Assembly (NCBI RefSeq): GCF_900088415.1
Contig: NZ_FLLQ01000003.1
Coordinates: forward strand, 62,001 to 126,000
Reading direction: 5' to 3'
Length of the DNA stretch: 64,000 nt
From: Vibrio mediterranei
GTDB lineage: Bacteria > Pseudomonadota > Gammaproteobacteria > Enterobacterales > Vibrionaceae
Below are positions 41,197 to 50,839 of the stretch, one piece after another; within the stretch, counting starts at the first letter, position 1; every line of letters begins with the position of its first letter. The translations under genes were made by a program, and so were the position numbers. A model generated the notes under the pieces. The model was given only the letters and a program-made list of their open reading frames with translations. It was not told the DNA's origin and ran no database searches.

Positions 41197-41295
41197 CTAT
41201 GCTGCAATGGGTGATTAACTTTGATACAATGCCGCCCATTGTGAGCAAACGATTGCCAATTTTTATTTAAAACGACAGAAAATAGGACTTATTCC

Positions 41296-42372
41296 ATGTC
41301 TAAGATCTTCGACTTCGTAAAACCAGGTGTTATCTCTGGCGATGACGTTCAAAAAGTATTTGAAGTTGCTAAAGAGAACAACTTCGCTCTTCCTGCAGTA
41401 AACGTAGTTAACACTGACTCTATCAACGGTGTTCTTGAAGCAGCAGCTAAAGTTAAAGCTCCAGTTGTTGTTCAGTTCTCTAACGGCGGTGCTGGCTTCT
41501 TCGCTGGTAAAGGCGTTAAGCTTGAAGGTCAAGGCGCACAAATCCTAGGTGCAGTTGCTGGTGCAAAATACGTTCACGCAGTTGCTGAATCTTACGGTAT
41601 CCCAGTAATCCTTCACACTGACCACGCAGCTAAGAAACTTCTACCTTGGATCGACGGTCTTCTAGATGCGGGTGAAGAGTTCTTCGCTCAAACTGGTAAG
41701 CCACTATTCTCTTCTCACATGATCGACCTTTCTGAAGAGTCTCTAGAAGAGAACATCGAAATCTCTGCTAAGTACCTAGCTCGCATGGCGAAAATGGGTA
41801 TGACTCTTGAGATCGAACTAGGTTGTACTGGTGGTGAAGAAGATGGCGTTGATAACTCTCACATGGACGCATCTGAGCTTTACACTTCTCCAGAAGACGT
41901 AGCATACGCATACGAGAAACTACACGCTGTTAGCCCACGTTTCACTATCGCTGCTTCTTTCGGTAACGTACACGGTGTTTACAAGCCAGGTAACGTTGTT
42001 CTAACTCCAACTATCCTACGTGACTCTCAAGCATACTGTGCAGAGAAGTTCGGTATTGCACCTAACGCTCTAAACTTCGTATTCCACGGTGGTTCTGGTT
42101 CTACTGAAGCAGAAATCCAAGAGTCTATCGGCTACGGTGTTATCAAAATGAACATCGATACTGATACACAGTGGGCAACTTGGGACGGTATCCGTTCTTA
42201 CGAAGCTGAGAACCACGATTACCTACAAGGTCAAATCGGTAACCCAACTGGTGAAGATGCGCCAAACAAGAAGTACTACGACCCACGCGTATGGCTACGT
42301 GCTGGTCAATCTTCAATGGTTGCTCGTCTAGAGAAAGCATTCGCTGACCTAAACGCTATCGACGTACTATAA
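41296..42372 (+). CDS. fbaA: Class II fructose-bisphosphate aldolase
   Basis: Zinc aldolase that cleaves fructose 1,6-bisphosphate. The 358-residue protein has VILHTDHAAKK with the zinc histidine, LEIELGCTGGEEDGVDN, FGNVHGVYKPGNV, NFVFHGGSGST and VIKMNIDTDTQWA. AGGA precedes ATG. Very strong codon bias. Third glycolytic gene of the epd-pgk-fba set. Confidence 0.98.
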   Translation: MSKIFDFVKPGVISGDDVQKVFEVAKENNFALPAVNVVNTDSINGVLEAAAKVKAPVVVQFSNGGAGFFAGKGVKLEGQGAQILGAVAGAKYVHAVAESYGIPVILHTDHAAKKLLPWIDGLLDAGEEFFAQTGKPLFSSHMIDLSEESLEENIEISAKYLARMAKMGMTLEIELGCTGGEEDGVDNSHMDASELYTSPEDVAYAYEKLHAVSPRFTIAASFGNVHGVYKPGNVVLTPTILRDSQAYCAEKFGIAPNALNFVFHGGSGSTEAEIQESIGYGVIKMNIDTDTQWATWDGIRSYEAENHDYLQGQIGNPTGEDAPNKKYYDPRVWLRAGQSSMVARLEKAFADLNAIDVL

Positions 42373-42408
42373 GATTAAATCGTATAAGATTTAACTGATA
42401 GTAAGATG

Positions 42409-42439
42409 AAAAAAGTCGCTCTTTAGAGCGGCTTTTTTT
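42409..42439 (+). terminator. Rho-independent terminator of fbaA
   Basis: AAAAGTCGCTC-TTTA-GAGCGGCTTTT (one U-G pair) with extra T. Confidence 0.92.
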
Positions 42440-42634
42440 GTGCCTGATGAAAATTATGTGATTGTGCTTAAAAAAACTGGCATAAACGCATATGTTTGCG
42501 TAACCTTTTGTTAAGTAATGTGTATTGGTATTCATACTCTCAATGCATCTCACCAAGTGCGCCTTTGCTAATAGTACAGTGGTATTAGCTAAGGTTCGCT
42601 ACGCACTATTTATATTTTCAAGAGGTAAAACAAT

Positions 42635-43501
42635 ATGGCCAATGAGTCAGTTGATATCCAAGCACCTATTGTGGATGGATTGTCGAAAGCGGAGCAGTGG
42701 TTAACCAACAACTCCGATTTACTTGTTCAATATGGCGTGAATATCATTTCAGCTATTCTGATTCTGTTTATTGGTAACATCGTTGTAAAAGCGGTGGCTA
42801 ATAGCGTTTCTAAATTGCTACATAAGAAGAAAATGGATAAGGCCGTTGTTGAATTTATCCACGGTATTGTTCGTTACACATTATTCGTTATTGTTTTAAT
42901 TGCCGCATTAAGCCGAATTGGTGTTCAAACTGCGTCAGTGGTAGCGGTAATTGGTGCCGCTGGTTTAGCTATAGGTCTAGCACTGCAAGGTTCACTATCA
43001 AACTTTGCCGCAGGTGTCTTGATTGTGGGTTTCCGTCCTTTTAAGTCAGGTGACTATGTTGAGATCGGTGGAGTGGCTGGTTCAGTTGACTCTATTCAAA
43101 TCTTCCAAACGATTCTTACCACGCCAGACAATAAGATGGTTGTTGTACCTAATGCCTCGGTTATTGGCTCACCAATCACGAACTACTCTCGCCATGCCAC
43201 GCGTCGTATCGACCATGTTATCGGTGTCTCTTACGGTGCAGATCTGAAGAAGACTCAAGAAGTGATTCGTAGAACACTAGAGGCAGATGAGCGCATTCTA
43301 AAAGAGCCAGGTACTACGATTGGCGTTGTAGCCCTTGCAGACTCTTCAGTGAACTTTGTTGTACGTCCTTGGGTTCGTACCGAGCAGTACTGGGATGTAT
43401 ATTTTGATTCGCTCCAAGCGATCAAAGAAGCATTAGACGCAGAAGGCATCGAAATTCCATTCCCTCAGATGGATGTTCATTTGAACAAAGTTGAGAGCTA
43501 A
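42635..43501 (+). CDS. mscS: Small-conductance mechanosensitive channel MscS
   Basis: Heptameric channel that releases solutes on hypo-osmotic shock. The 288-residue protein has three membrane segments (about 28-50, 68-90, 98-128). The pore-lining TM3 is AVIGAAGLAIGLALQGSLSNFAAG, with the Gly/Ala packing of MscS. The beta and alpha/beta domains follow (GDYVEIGGVAGSV; VVPNASVIGSPITNYS). AGAGG precedes the ATG. In E. coli it also follows fbaA. Confidence 0.95.
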   Translation: MANESVDIQAPIVDGLSKAEQWLTNNSDLLVQYGVNIISAILILFIGNIVVKAVANSVSKLLHKKKMDKAVVEFIHGIVRYTLFVIVLIAALSRIGVQTASVVAVIGAAGLAIGLALQGSLSNFAAGVLIVGFRPFKSGDYVEIGGVAGSVDSIQIFQTILTTPDNKMVVVPNASVIGSPITNYSRHATRRIDHVIGVSYGADLKKTQEVIRRTLEADERILKEPGTTIGVVALADSSVNFVVRPWVRTEQYWDVYFDSLQAIKEALDAEGIEIPFPQMDVHLNKVES

Positions 43502-43525
43502 TCAGCGTTTTATTGTCAAAAAAGC

Positions 43526-43556
43526 AAAAGGTGAAGCATTATGCTTCACCTTTTTT
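43526..43556. terminator. Bidirectional terminator between mscS and the YbaK-domain gene
   Basis: AAAAGGTGAAGCAT/ATGCTTCACCTTTT, nearly a perfect palindrome. The last codons and stop of the minus-strand gene (ending KKGEA) lie inside it. Confidence 0.88.
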
Positions 43557-44042
43557 CATGTCTATTTCTATGATGTCATTGGGCAGCAGAGACAGTACTC
43601 GTTGTAAATCTGTTCCTGACAAACCGAAAGTCCATTCAGGTAACCCCGGGGTGTATAAGACTTCCTGAGCTGAAAACAAAGCCTTATCAACGACAATCAT
43701 TATCTCGTCTGGTAACCCAATAGGACAGACCGCTCCTGGTACACAACCTATTTGTTCAGTCATATCTTCGTTGCTGCAAATTGAAGTGCGCTTCCCCACC
43801 GCTTGCTTCAATAGAGCTTTGTCGAGTCGGGTATCTTTATCGGTGAGAAAGAGTGCAAACCCGCCTCCTTTCTTCTTCAAAAATAGACTCTTACTATGAG
43901 TGCCTGTCCATCCTAGCTCTTTGGCAATTCGTTCATCAGTGGCAAAGTCGAGAATAGGCTCATGTTGCCATTGATTAAATGAAATAGCATGCTCATTGAG
44001 TAGGGCGACATTGGTCAAATATATCTGCTGGGTATTATCCAT
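43539..44042 (-). CDS. YbaK/EbsC-domain protein (possible prolyl-tRNA deacylase, ProXp-like)
   Basis: The 167-residue protein has the YbaK/aa-tRNA editing fold: HSKSLFLKKKGGGFALFLTDKDTRLDKALL and GCVPGAVCPIGLPDEIMIVVD. The K near residue 56 and the GxxPG loop are the substrate-binding features of Cys/Ala-tRNA-Pro deacylases. Which mischarged tRNA it clears is not known. It is two bases from argO, so probably co-transcribed. A second YbaK-family gene is at 54316. Confidence 0.82.
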   Translation of the reverse strand: MDNTQQIYLTNVALLNEHAISFNQWQHEPILDFATDERIAKELGWTGTHSKSLFLKKKGGGFALFLTDKDTRLDKALLKQAVGKRTSICSNEDMTEQIGCVPGAVCPIGLPDEIMIVVDKALFSAQEVLYTPGLPEWTFGLSGTDLQRVLSLLPNDIIEIDMKKGEA

Positions 44043-44044
44043 CG

Positions 44045-44665
44045 TTAGGCCATCAACCCTTTAGTCAGTAGCAAGGCGATAGTAAACATCATAGCGGCCA
44101 CTGCCAAGTCGATACCTTTCTTCACTTTTGGTTTAGACAAGGTTGGTCCCAGTTTTGCGGCGCCAAGTGATAAGGAATAAAACCAAACAAACGATGCGAG
44201 TACAGTACCAATTGCAAAAGCGATACGATCATTTCCTTCAAACTGACCACCAATGGAGCCAAGAATGACCACGGTATCCAGATACAGGTGAGGATTTAAT
44301 ACCGTAACCGCTAATGCTCCTAGAACGACAGTGCGGCGACCGCGAGCTAAGACTTCACCTGAAGACTCTTGAGCCGATGGCTTTTTAAAAGCGCTCTTTA
44401 GAGAGAGCAGACCATAGCCAGTTAAAAATGCAATGCCGCCTAACGTTACCCCGGTAAGCAACAATTCATTTTGCGATAATATCGCACCGCCACCGAAGAT
44501 CCCCAAAGAGATAAACGTCATATCTAGCAGGCTACAAACCGTTGCCGTCGTAAGATGATGATTACGCCTAATTCCCTGATTTAAAACGTAAGCGTTCTGA
44601 GCGCCAATTGGGATAATCATTGTCGCGCCCAATCCGAAACCTTGAAGAAGCACCCAAAAATTCAC
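44045..44665 (-). CDS. argO: Arginine exporter ArgO (LysE family)
   Basis: Inner-membrane exporter of arginine (and canavanine). The 206-residue protein has about six membrane segments and the LysE signatures MIIPIGAQNAYVLNQGIRR and AVTVLNPHLYLDTVVILGS. The GTG at 44665 (GAGG eight bases upstream) gives the E. coli-like length; the frame extends 31 codons further but that part is not family-like. It is divergent from argP, whose product activates it in E. coli. Confidence 0.9.
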   Translation of the reverse strand: MNFWVLLQGFGLGATMIIPIGAQNAYVLNQGIRRNHHLTTATVCSLLDMTFISLGIFGGGAILSQNELLLTGVTLGGIAFLTGYGLLSLKSAFKKPSAQESSGEVLARGRRTVVLGALAVTVLNPHLYLDTVVILGSIGGQFEGNDRIAFAIGTVLASFVWFYSLSLGAAKLGPTLSKPKVKKGIDLAVAAMMFTIALLLTKGLMA

Positions 44666-44807
44666 TTTAATTTCCTCACCGCAGCATAAAAGAGAGCGTG
44701 AGAATAGCGATTCGTTTATGATTAGGATAGTTAATAATATTAATGAGAAATAAGTCATACTTATGATGTGTGATTTGTAATCAAAGCGATGAAAAAGAGG
44801 GCGATTT

Positions 44808-45704
44808 ATGCGCGGATTAGATTACAAATGGATCGAAGCGTTGGACGCAATTGTTGAGCAACGAAGCTTCGATAAAGCGGCAGAACACCTGTATATTTCT
44901 CAGTCTGCCGTGTCTCAGCGAGTTAAGCAATTAGAAAAATGGCTGGCTCAGCCTGTCCTTGTTCGAGAGCAGCCACCAAGACCGACCGCTGTAGGGAAAA
45001 AGCTCTTAGGCTTATATCGTCGAGTGCGGCTACTTGAGCAAGAACTGGTGCCAGAACTCGCGGCTGACTTGGGGGATAAACCGCTTTCTGTGTCATTAGC
45101 AACCAACGCTGATAGCTTAGCGACGTGGCTGCTTCCGAGTTTGTTTCCGCTTTTGGAAGCGAAACGAGTTGAGCTCAATCTCATTGTTGATGATGAAGGT
45201 CGCACCATCGAAAAGCTCAAAAACGGTGAAGTGGTCGGCGCAATAAGTTTAGAGTCGCAATCTATCCCTGGGTGTGTGGCTGACTATTTAGGGCGAGTCG
45301 ATTATCTTTGTGTGGCAAGCCCAAGCTTTATTAAACGCTACTTCAGCCAAGGAGTGAACCGAGAAAGTTTAATTAAAGCGCCAGCAGTGGCTTTTGACCA
45401 ACATGATAAGATGCATCAGCGATTTGTTAATCAACACTTTAATATTATGCCGGGCAGCATACTCAAACATACGGTGCGCAGCTCAGAAGCCTTTGTGAAG
45501 CTTGCGGTCGCCGGTGTGGCTTACTGTCTTATCCCCAAGTTACAAATTCAAGATGAACTGGCATCGGGGGCGTTAATTGAGCTTACGCCGAATATTTTGC
45601 TGTCTCATCAAATTTATTGGCACCACTGGCAACTTGAAAGTGGGGTGCTTGGTGAGGTTTCAGACGCCATTATTAGTCACGCGAGACAGTACTTGCCTCA
45701 GTAG
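44808..45704 (+). CDS. argP: LysR-type transcriptional regulator ArgP
   Basis: Activates argO with arginine as co-effector, with lysine opposing. The 298-residue protein has an N-terminal winged helix-turn-helix ([25 protein letters not shown], about residues 19-43) and a periplasmic-binding-like effector domain. GAGGG precedes the ATG. The 142-base gap to argO must hold both promoters. Confidence 0.93.
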   Translation: MRGLDYKWIEALDAIVEQRSFDKAAEHLYISQSAVSQRVKQLEKWLAQPVLVREQPPRPTAVGKKLLGLYRRVRLLEQELVPELAADLGDKPLSVSLATNADSLATWLLPSLFPLLEAKRVELNLIVDDEGRTIEKLKNGEVVGAISLESQSIPGCVADYLGRVDYLCVASPSFIKRYFSQGVNRESLIKAPAVAFDQHDKMHQRFVNQHFNIMPGSILKHTVRSSEAFVKLAVAGVAYCLIPKLQIQDELASGALIELTPNILLSHQIYWHHWQLESGVLGEVSDAIISHARQYLPQ

Positions 45705-45808
45705 TGGAACGTCATGTTTGTGTCAGTGTTTACTTTTTAGGGAACCTATATTCTCAACTTATGCCTAATCTTGAGTATAAAGGTTAAAAACAGAACGAGG
45801 ACTCTTCA

Positions 45809-46504
45809 ATGAAACGCTCATTTGCACTAGGTACATTAGTGGTTGCCCTGTTTGCTGCGCCAGTTTTTGCTAACCAACCGGATTTCCCTCATATCTCGAC
45901 CACGGGTTATGGTGAGATAGAGGCAACACCAGATATGGCAGAGTTTTCAGTGCGAGTTGTACAGTCTCAAATGAATGCTGACCAAGCAAAACAAGGTGTT
46001 GACTCTGTGGTAGACAAGTTTCTTTCTGGCTTGATGTCTGAAGGCATCGAAAAGAAAGATATTCAGAGCTCAAACCTGTACTTATCGCCTCAGTACCATT
46101 ATCCAGAAAAAGGTAAACCTGAGTTGGTTGGCTATCGTGCATCGCGTACAGTGACTGTTCAGGTGATGGACTTAGAGAATCTTAATAACTATCTCGATCT
46201 TGCGCTTGAATCAGGGATTAACCAAGTTGACAACATTCAACTTAAAGTGAAAGACCAAGGTCAATATCAGGAAGCGGCACGCATGGCGGCCATTAAAGAT
46301 GCGCAAAGCAAAGCTGCTTCTTTAGCGAAAGGATTTGATCAAAATCTTGGCAAAGTATGGCGCATTGAATATCGTCAACCGATGAACCAACCCGTAGTGA
46401 TGCGCAGTATGGCGATGGATAGTAAAATGGAGTCTAATAGCTATCAAGATTCGGTAATTACTATTCGTGACCGAGTGGATGTTACCTATCAAATTGGAAA
46501 ATAA
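45809..46504 (+). CDS. yggE: SIMPL-domain periplasmic protein (YggE-like, oxidative stress)
   Basis: The 231-residue protein has a signal peptide (ending PVFA, about residue 21) and a SIMPL domain: ISTTGYGEIEATPDMAEFSVRV, then GYRASRTVTVQV and AIKDAQSKAASLAKGF. E. coli YggE lowers oxidative stress by an unclear mechanism and adjoins argO/argP, as here. GAGG precedes ATG. Confidence 0.88.
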   Translation: MKRSFALGTLVVALFAAPVFANQPDFPHISTTGYGEIEATPDMAEFSVRVVQSQMNADQAKQGVDSVVDKFLSGLMSEGIEKKDIQSSNLYLSPQYHYPEKGKPELVGYRASRTVTVQVMDLENLNNYLDLALESGINQVDNIQLKVKDQGQYQEAARMAAIKDAQSKAASLAKGFDQNLGKVWRIEYRQPMNQPVVMRSMAMDSKMESNSYQDSVITIRDRVDVTYQIGK

Positions 46505-46537
46505 AAAAACGCCCTGACTAGTCAGGGCGTTTTTTTA
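46503..46537. terminator. Bidirectional terminator between yggE and serA
   Basis: A perfect palindrome: AAAAAAACGCCCTGACT paired with its complement, with essentially no loop residues left over. Confidence 0.93.
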
Positions 46538-46549
46538 GCTGTTGTTCGC

Positions 46550-47779
46550 TTAGTGCAGAATACGAGATCGTAGTGTGCCTTCAATCAACTTTAGCTTAGC
46601 CAGCGCTTCTTCAGAGCGTGCTGTTTCGACATCAATAACCACATAACCGATATCTGAAGCTGTCTGTAAATATTGACCTGCGATGTTGATACCTTCATCC
46701 GCAAAGATGGTGTTTATCTGAGTTAGAATACCAGGGCGGTTTTTGTGAATGTGCAATAGTCGTGAACACTCGGTGTGCTCTGGCAGTGATACTTCTGGGA
46801 AGTTCACACTTGAAAGCGTTGAGCCATTGTCAGAATATTTCGCCAGTTTTCCAGCCACTTCTACACCGATGTTCTCCTGAGCTTCTTGCGTAGAGCCACC
46901 GACGTGCGGCGTTAGGATCACATTATCGAATTTCATCAATGGAGACTCAAATGGGTCTGCATTGGTCTTTGGTTCTTCAGGGAATACGTCAATTGCAGCC
47001 CCTGCAAGGTGACCTGCTTCGAGGGAATCGCAAAGAGCAGGGATATCCACTACTGTGCCACGAGCAGCGTTAATGAAGATGGCACCCGGCTTCATTCTTT
47101 CAAACTCAGCGGCTCCCATCATATTCTTGGTTCCTGGGGTCTCTGGCACATGCAGAGAGATAACATCACACTTATTGAGTAGCTCAGTCATGGTATGAAC
47201 CTGAGTTGCATTACCAAGTGATAGTTTGTTCTCAATATCGTAGAAGTACACACGCATACCTAAGTTCTCAGCAATAATGCCAAGTTGGGTACCGATGTGA
47301 CCGTAGCCAATGATACCGAGTCGCTTACCACGCGCTTCGTATGAGTTATCGGCACTCTTCTTCCAAATTCCACGATGGGCAAGTGCGTTTTTCTCAGGAA
47401 TACCGCGCAGTAGTAACAGGATTTGACCAAGAACCAATTCTGCAACACTTCGCGTGTTAGAAAATGGTGCGTTGAAAACAGGAACGCCACGTTTCGCAGC
47501 AGCATCAAGGTTAACCTGGTTGGTACCAATACAGAAACAACCGACTGCGACTAATTTGTCTGCGGCATTAATCACTTCTTCAGTCAGGTTAGTTCGTGAA
47601 CGAATCCCGATAAAGTGAACGTCTTTAACGGCTTCAATCAGCTCTTCTTCTGGTAAGGAGCCTTTATGATAGGTGATATTGGTGTATCCAGCCGCTTGCA
47701 AAACTTCTACTGAAGATGGATGTAAACCTTCAAGTAGCAGAATTTTTATCTTATCTTTTTCCAGTGAAACTTTGGCCAT
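46550..47779 (-). CDS. serA: D-3-phosphoglycerate dehydrogenase
   Basis: First enzyme of serine synthesis. The 409-residue protein has the substrate domain, the Rossmann motif LGIIGYGHIGTQLG, catalytic ARGT and HVGGSTQEAQ segments, and a C-terminal ACT domain (LLHIHKNRPGILTQIN) that binds serine for feedback inhibition. Length equals the E. coli type. Its promoter region contains an inverted repeat at 47931-47960. Confidence 0.97.
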   Translation of the reverse strand: MAKVSLEKDKIKILLLEGLHPSSVEVLQAAGYTNITYHKGSLPEEELIEAVKDVHFIGIRSRTNLTEEVINAADKLVAVGCFCIGTNQVNLDAAAKRGVPVFNAPFSNTRSVAELVLGQILLLLRGIPEKNALAHRGIWKKSADNSYEARGKRLGIIGYGHIGTQLGIIAENLGMRVYFYDIENKLSLGNATQVHTMTELLNKCDVISLHVPETPGTKNMMGAAEFERMKPGAIFINAARGTVVDIPALCDSLEAGHLAGAAIDVFPEEPKTNADPFESPLMKFDNVILTPHVGGSTQEAQENIGVEVAGKLAKYSDNGSTLSSVNFPEVSLPEHTECSRLLHIHKNRPGILTQINTIFADEGINIAGQYLQTASDIGYVVIDVETARSEEALAKLKLIEGTLRSRILH

Positions 47780-47930
47780 TTAACTCATCCTTAACATGGG
47801 AAATTCGGGCTTAATTAGCGCACATTTGACAGTGAGAATATCGAGGAGGGAGCTTCCAACTGCTTGAGGCAAACGTTTTCCTTGTGCGTCTTGTGACCAA
47901 TAAAGTAACAAAAAAGTTGTACGTTGGGTA

Positions 47931-47960
47931 AGAAAATTACGGAATAAGGCATAATTTTCT
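47931..47960 (-). promoter_or_regulatory. Inverted repeat upstream of serA
   Basis: AGAAAATTA (47931-47939) and TAATTTTCT (47952-47960), a 9-bp perfect repeat with a 12-bp spacer, about 150 bases before the serA start. AT-rich and symmetrical like an Lrp-type or other dimer operator; the binding protein is not known. Confidence 0.42.
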
Positions 47961-47972
47961 TATAGAAAAACG

Positions 47973-48000
47973 AAAAAACGGCACCCAAGGTGCCGTTTGT
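47973..48000 (-). terminator. Rho-independent terminator of rpiA
   Basis: On the minus strand AAACGGCACC-TTG-GGTGCCGTTT then TTT, about 70 bases after the rpiA stop. Confidence 0.85.
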
Positions 48001-48070
48001 AGTCTAATGACGTAATCGCGTTTAATATATTGACCAGCTTTGCTAGGTACTATTAGAACCCGTTTAGTCT

Positions 48071-48727
48071 TTATTCTTCGATTTTTGCACCTTCTGGAGT
48101 GCCAGTAATGATCACATCAGCGCCACGGTGTGCAAATAAACCTACTGTTACCACGCCTGCTAGAGCGTTGATCTTGTCTTCCATATCTTTAGCATCAGTG
48201 ATTTGCATACCGTGTACGTCTAAAATGACGTTACCGTTGTCTGTAATCACACCTTCACGGTAAACCGGGTCACCACCAAGTTTCACTAGTTCGCGAGCCA
48301 CGTAAGAACGTGCCATTGGGATAACTTCTACAGGTAGTGGGAACTGGCCAAGAACATCAACGGCCTTAGTACCATCAACGATACATACAAACTTGTCTGA
48401 GATAGCGGCTACGATCTTCTCACGTGTTAGTGCTGCACCACCGCCCTTGATCATGTCACGAGTTGGGTTGATTTCATCTGCGCCATCAACGTAAACATCA
48501 AGATAAGCCACATCGTTGCAGTCGAAGACTTCAATGCCTAGCGCTTCTAGCTTCTCTGTTGAAGCAATCGAACTGGATACTGCACCTTTGATATCTTCTT
48601 TGATTGTGCCTAGTGCATCAATGAAGTGGTTTACAGTTGAGCCTGTACCAACACCAACAATGCTATCTTTTTCGACATACTTTAGTGCCGCCCAACCAGC
48701 AGCTTTCTTCATCTCGTCTTGAGTCAT
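48071..48727 (-). CDS. rpiA: Ribose-5-phosphate isomerase A
   Basis: Interconverts ribose 5-phosphate and ribulose 5-phosphate. The 218-residue protein has [42 protein letters not shown] and [10 protein letters not shown], with the DGADE and KGGGA active-site motifs intact. GGGAT lies eight bases before ATG. rpiA beside serA is the E. coli order. Confidence 0.97.
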   Translation of the reverse strand: MTQDEMKKAAGWAALKYVEKDSIVGVGTGSTVNHFIDALGTIKEDIKGAVSSSIASTEKLEALGIEVFDCNDVAYLDVYVDGADEINPTRDMIKGGGAALTREKIVAAISDKFVCIVDGTKAVDVLGQFPLPVEVIPMARSYVARELVKLGGDPVYREGVITDNGNVILDVHGMQITDAKDMEDKINALAGVVTVGLFAHRGADVIITGTPEGAKIEE

Positions 48728-48878
48728 GGTTGAATCCCAGTTTTGATTTAAGGTGAAAATGCGGGCGAATTATATATCAATTTCGACGACAAATGCGCTG
48801 AAAAAATAGCGATATGACAAAAAACTGCGAAAAACAGCAATCGATTGCTCTATTTCTCTTTGGAGGTGAAGTAGGAAG

Positions 48879-49472
48879 CTATTTGTTCCAGTGCCAGATC
48901 TTACTTGGTGTGACTATGGTGGCTAGTGGAATGTCCCATGACTCGCTAGGCAGTGTGTCTACTCGTTGGCAATCATGCGCAAGGCCAATAGCAGTCGGCC
49001 CTAAATCAGTGTTTTCCCAAGGAGCTAACGTTCGATCATAGTATCCACCTCCCATGCCTAAGCGTTGACCTGAATCATCAAAGGCGACCAAAGGGGTAAA
49101 GATAATATCCAACTCGGACACTGGACAAATAGCTCGCTGATCAAGCTTGGGCTCTAAAATCTTATATTGATTGAGGACTAAAGGCGTATCTTGAGCGTAG
49201 CGAAGGAAAAGTAACTGACCTTTTGAGAAGGGGTGAATCACTGGCAAATAGGTTTCGATACCCTGTTGCCAAAACCATTGAATGGTCGGTAACGTATCCA
49301 GTTCACCATCTGTGGCTAGGTACAACGCGACTTTTCTGGCGGTACTAAGGATGCTCAATTCGCCAACTCTTGTCATTAAGTTATTGGCGTAGATGGTTTG
49401 TTGATCTTGGTTTATCGATTGGCGACGAGAGCGTACGAGAGTACGTATTTGTTGCCTTGTAGAAAGAGACAT
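48879..49472 (-). CDS. fau: 5-formyltetrahydrofolate cyclo-ligase family protein (YgfA)
   Basis: Converts 5-formyl-THF to 5,10-methenyl-THF. The 197-residue protein has RRQSI near the N terminus, LYLATDGELDT, and the ATP/folate-loop RLGMGGGYYDRTL with IGLAHDCQ. It lies directly after 6S RNA on the same strand, with only two bases between the RNA's likely end and the ATG, the ssrS-ygfA arrangement of E. coli. Confidence 0.93.
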   Translation of the reverse strand: MSLSTRQQIRTLVRSRRQSINQDQQTIYANNLMTRVGELSILSTARKVALYLATDGELDTLPTIQWFWQQGIETYLPVIHPFSKGQLLFLRYAQDTPLVLNQYKILEPKLDQRAICPVSELDIIFTPLVAFDDSGQRLGMGGGYYDRTLAPWENTDLGPTAIGLAHDCQRVDTLPSESWDIPLATIVTPSKIWHWNK

Positions 49473-49474
49473 TA

Positions 49475-49661
49475 GGAATACCCCAGAGTGCCGTTGAGGA
49501 TTGTGGCCCTTGAACCAGCTGGTTCAAGGCGGATCAGCAATGTTAACCGTAGGCTTCTCGGTACGAGCCGAGCTTGCTCAATAGTTATCAAATACTAACC
49601 CTTTGGTATTGCTTATCGGCTCAGGGACTTAAATCCACTGACGTACACCCCAGGGTAAAAT
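49475..49661 (-). ncRNA. ssrS: 6S RNA
   Basis: About 187 nt between zapA and fau, the conserved site of ssrS. On the minus strand the closing stem pairs TACCCTGGGGTGT with GCACTCTGGGGTA. Conserved pieces include AAGTCCCTGAGCCGATA on the 5' side, GCTCGGCTCGTACCGAGAAGCC in the terminal region, and CCTTGAACC...GGTTCAAGG near the 3' end, as in E. coli. 6S RNA mimics an open promoter and traps sigma-70 RNA polymerase in stationary phase. Ends are estimated by alignment from memory. Confidence 0.92.
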
Positions 49662-49972
49662 TAGGTTTGCTGTCCTTGCTTTACTTTACTAATTGCATCT
49701 TCTAGAGATGCGGCGAGCTGTTCCATACGCTCGTTCATTTGTGCCACTTCTTGTTGTGACTCATCGCTACGATTATTGAGTTCATACGACATGTTCAATG
49801 CAGCAATGGTAAGCAGTTTAAGCTCGTTGGTTACTTTAGTCCTTTGGGACATTTCTTGCAATCGATTATCTAGGTCTTGGGCTGCTTTAATCAGGGTTTC
49901 TCTCTGATCTGGGGGGCAATTCACCCGTGTCAGTTTTCCCAAGATTTCGACTTCGACAGCTTGATTTTCCAT
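49661..49972 (-). CDS. zapA: Cell division protein ZapA
   Basis: Bundles FtsZ filaments at the division ring. The 103-residue protein has VEVEILGKLTRVNCPPDQRETL, an N-terminal dimer domain, then LLTIAALNMSYEL and a long coiled-coil helix. The start MENQAVEV at 49972 gives the family length. Its stop abuts 6S RNA. Divergent from ygfB, as in E. coli. Confidence 0.94.
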   Translation of the reverse strand: MENQAVEVEILGKLTRVNCPPDQRETLIKAAQDLDNRLQEMSQRTKVTNELKLLTIAALNMSYELNNRSDESQQEVAQMNERMEQLAASLEDAISKVKQGQQT

Positions 49973-50257
49973 AATGACAAGAACTCTTTTAAGTATCACC
50001 ACATTAGGTAATGTTGAGGAAGAAACTATAGGTAAACGAGCATTAAGATTCAAGCTTTTCTGTAGTGTCGGTGCCAATTGCGTGGCTAACAACACACGAA
50101 ATCGACAATTCGCACAAAAGCTACTCAGAAACGTGTGGGATGGCGTTTTCGCCAGAGGTGGGAAGTGATAGCATTGCAGGTCAGATTCAAAAATCTATGT
50201 TATGAATAGCGAGCTTATTCATAAACATGGTGCTAATTCATTGAAACGAGTATTGCT

Positions 50258-50839
50258 ATGAGTGAAACAACACTACCTAATTACATTACGATTGCTACTG
50301 AGCTGCAACAGGCAGGGTTGGCGGTATCGCCAGCGGAACTTCATGGCTTGCTTGTGGGTATGGTAAGTGGTGGATTAGGGCTGAGCGATGACAGCTGGCA
50401 GCCACTTATTTTCGATTACACCAATGATGGTATGGGGTGGCCGCAATCCAATCTGGCGACGGCGAAATCTCTACTCGCTTTTTCAATCAAAGAACTGACG
50501 GCAGAACAGGGCTTTGAACTTTCATTGTTTATTCCTGGAGAAGAGGTTGAAGCAAGTGTCTTTGAAATTGCCGATGGTTTAAGTGAATGGGTAAACCACT
50601 TTATTTCCGGACTGGGCTTAATTAATGCGCCTCTAAAAAAGGCATCTGCTGATGCCAAAGAAGCGCTTGCTGATTTGGAAGAAATCGCAAGACTGGGCAT
50701 CGATGAAGATGATGATCTAGAAGAACAAGCTCAGCTTTTAGAGCAGGTAATCGAGCACGTAAAAGCGTGTGCATTGACCATTCATGCTGAGTTTGGCGTA
50801 AAACCAAGTAAACCGTCAGAAACACCGACTATTCACTAA
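50258..50839 (+). CDS. ygfB: UPF0149 family protein YgfB
   Basis: The 193-residue acidic, helical protein has [16 protein letters not shown] and [13 protein letters not shown], the family signatures. Molecular role is not settled. In E. coli ygfB is followed by pepP, ubiH and ubiI; here ubiH follows directly after 32 bases. Confidence 0.9.
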   Translation: MSETTLPNYITIATELQQAGLAVSPAELHGLLVGMVSGGLGLSDDSWQPLIFDYTNDGMGWPQSNLATAKSLLAFSIKELTAEQGFELSLFIPGEEVEASVFEIADGLSEWVNHFISGLGLINAPLKKASADAKEALADLEEIARLGIDEDDDLEEQAQLLEQVIEHVKACALTIHAEFGVKPSKPSETPTIH

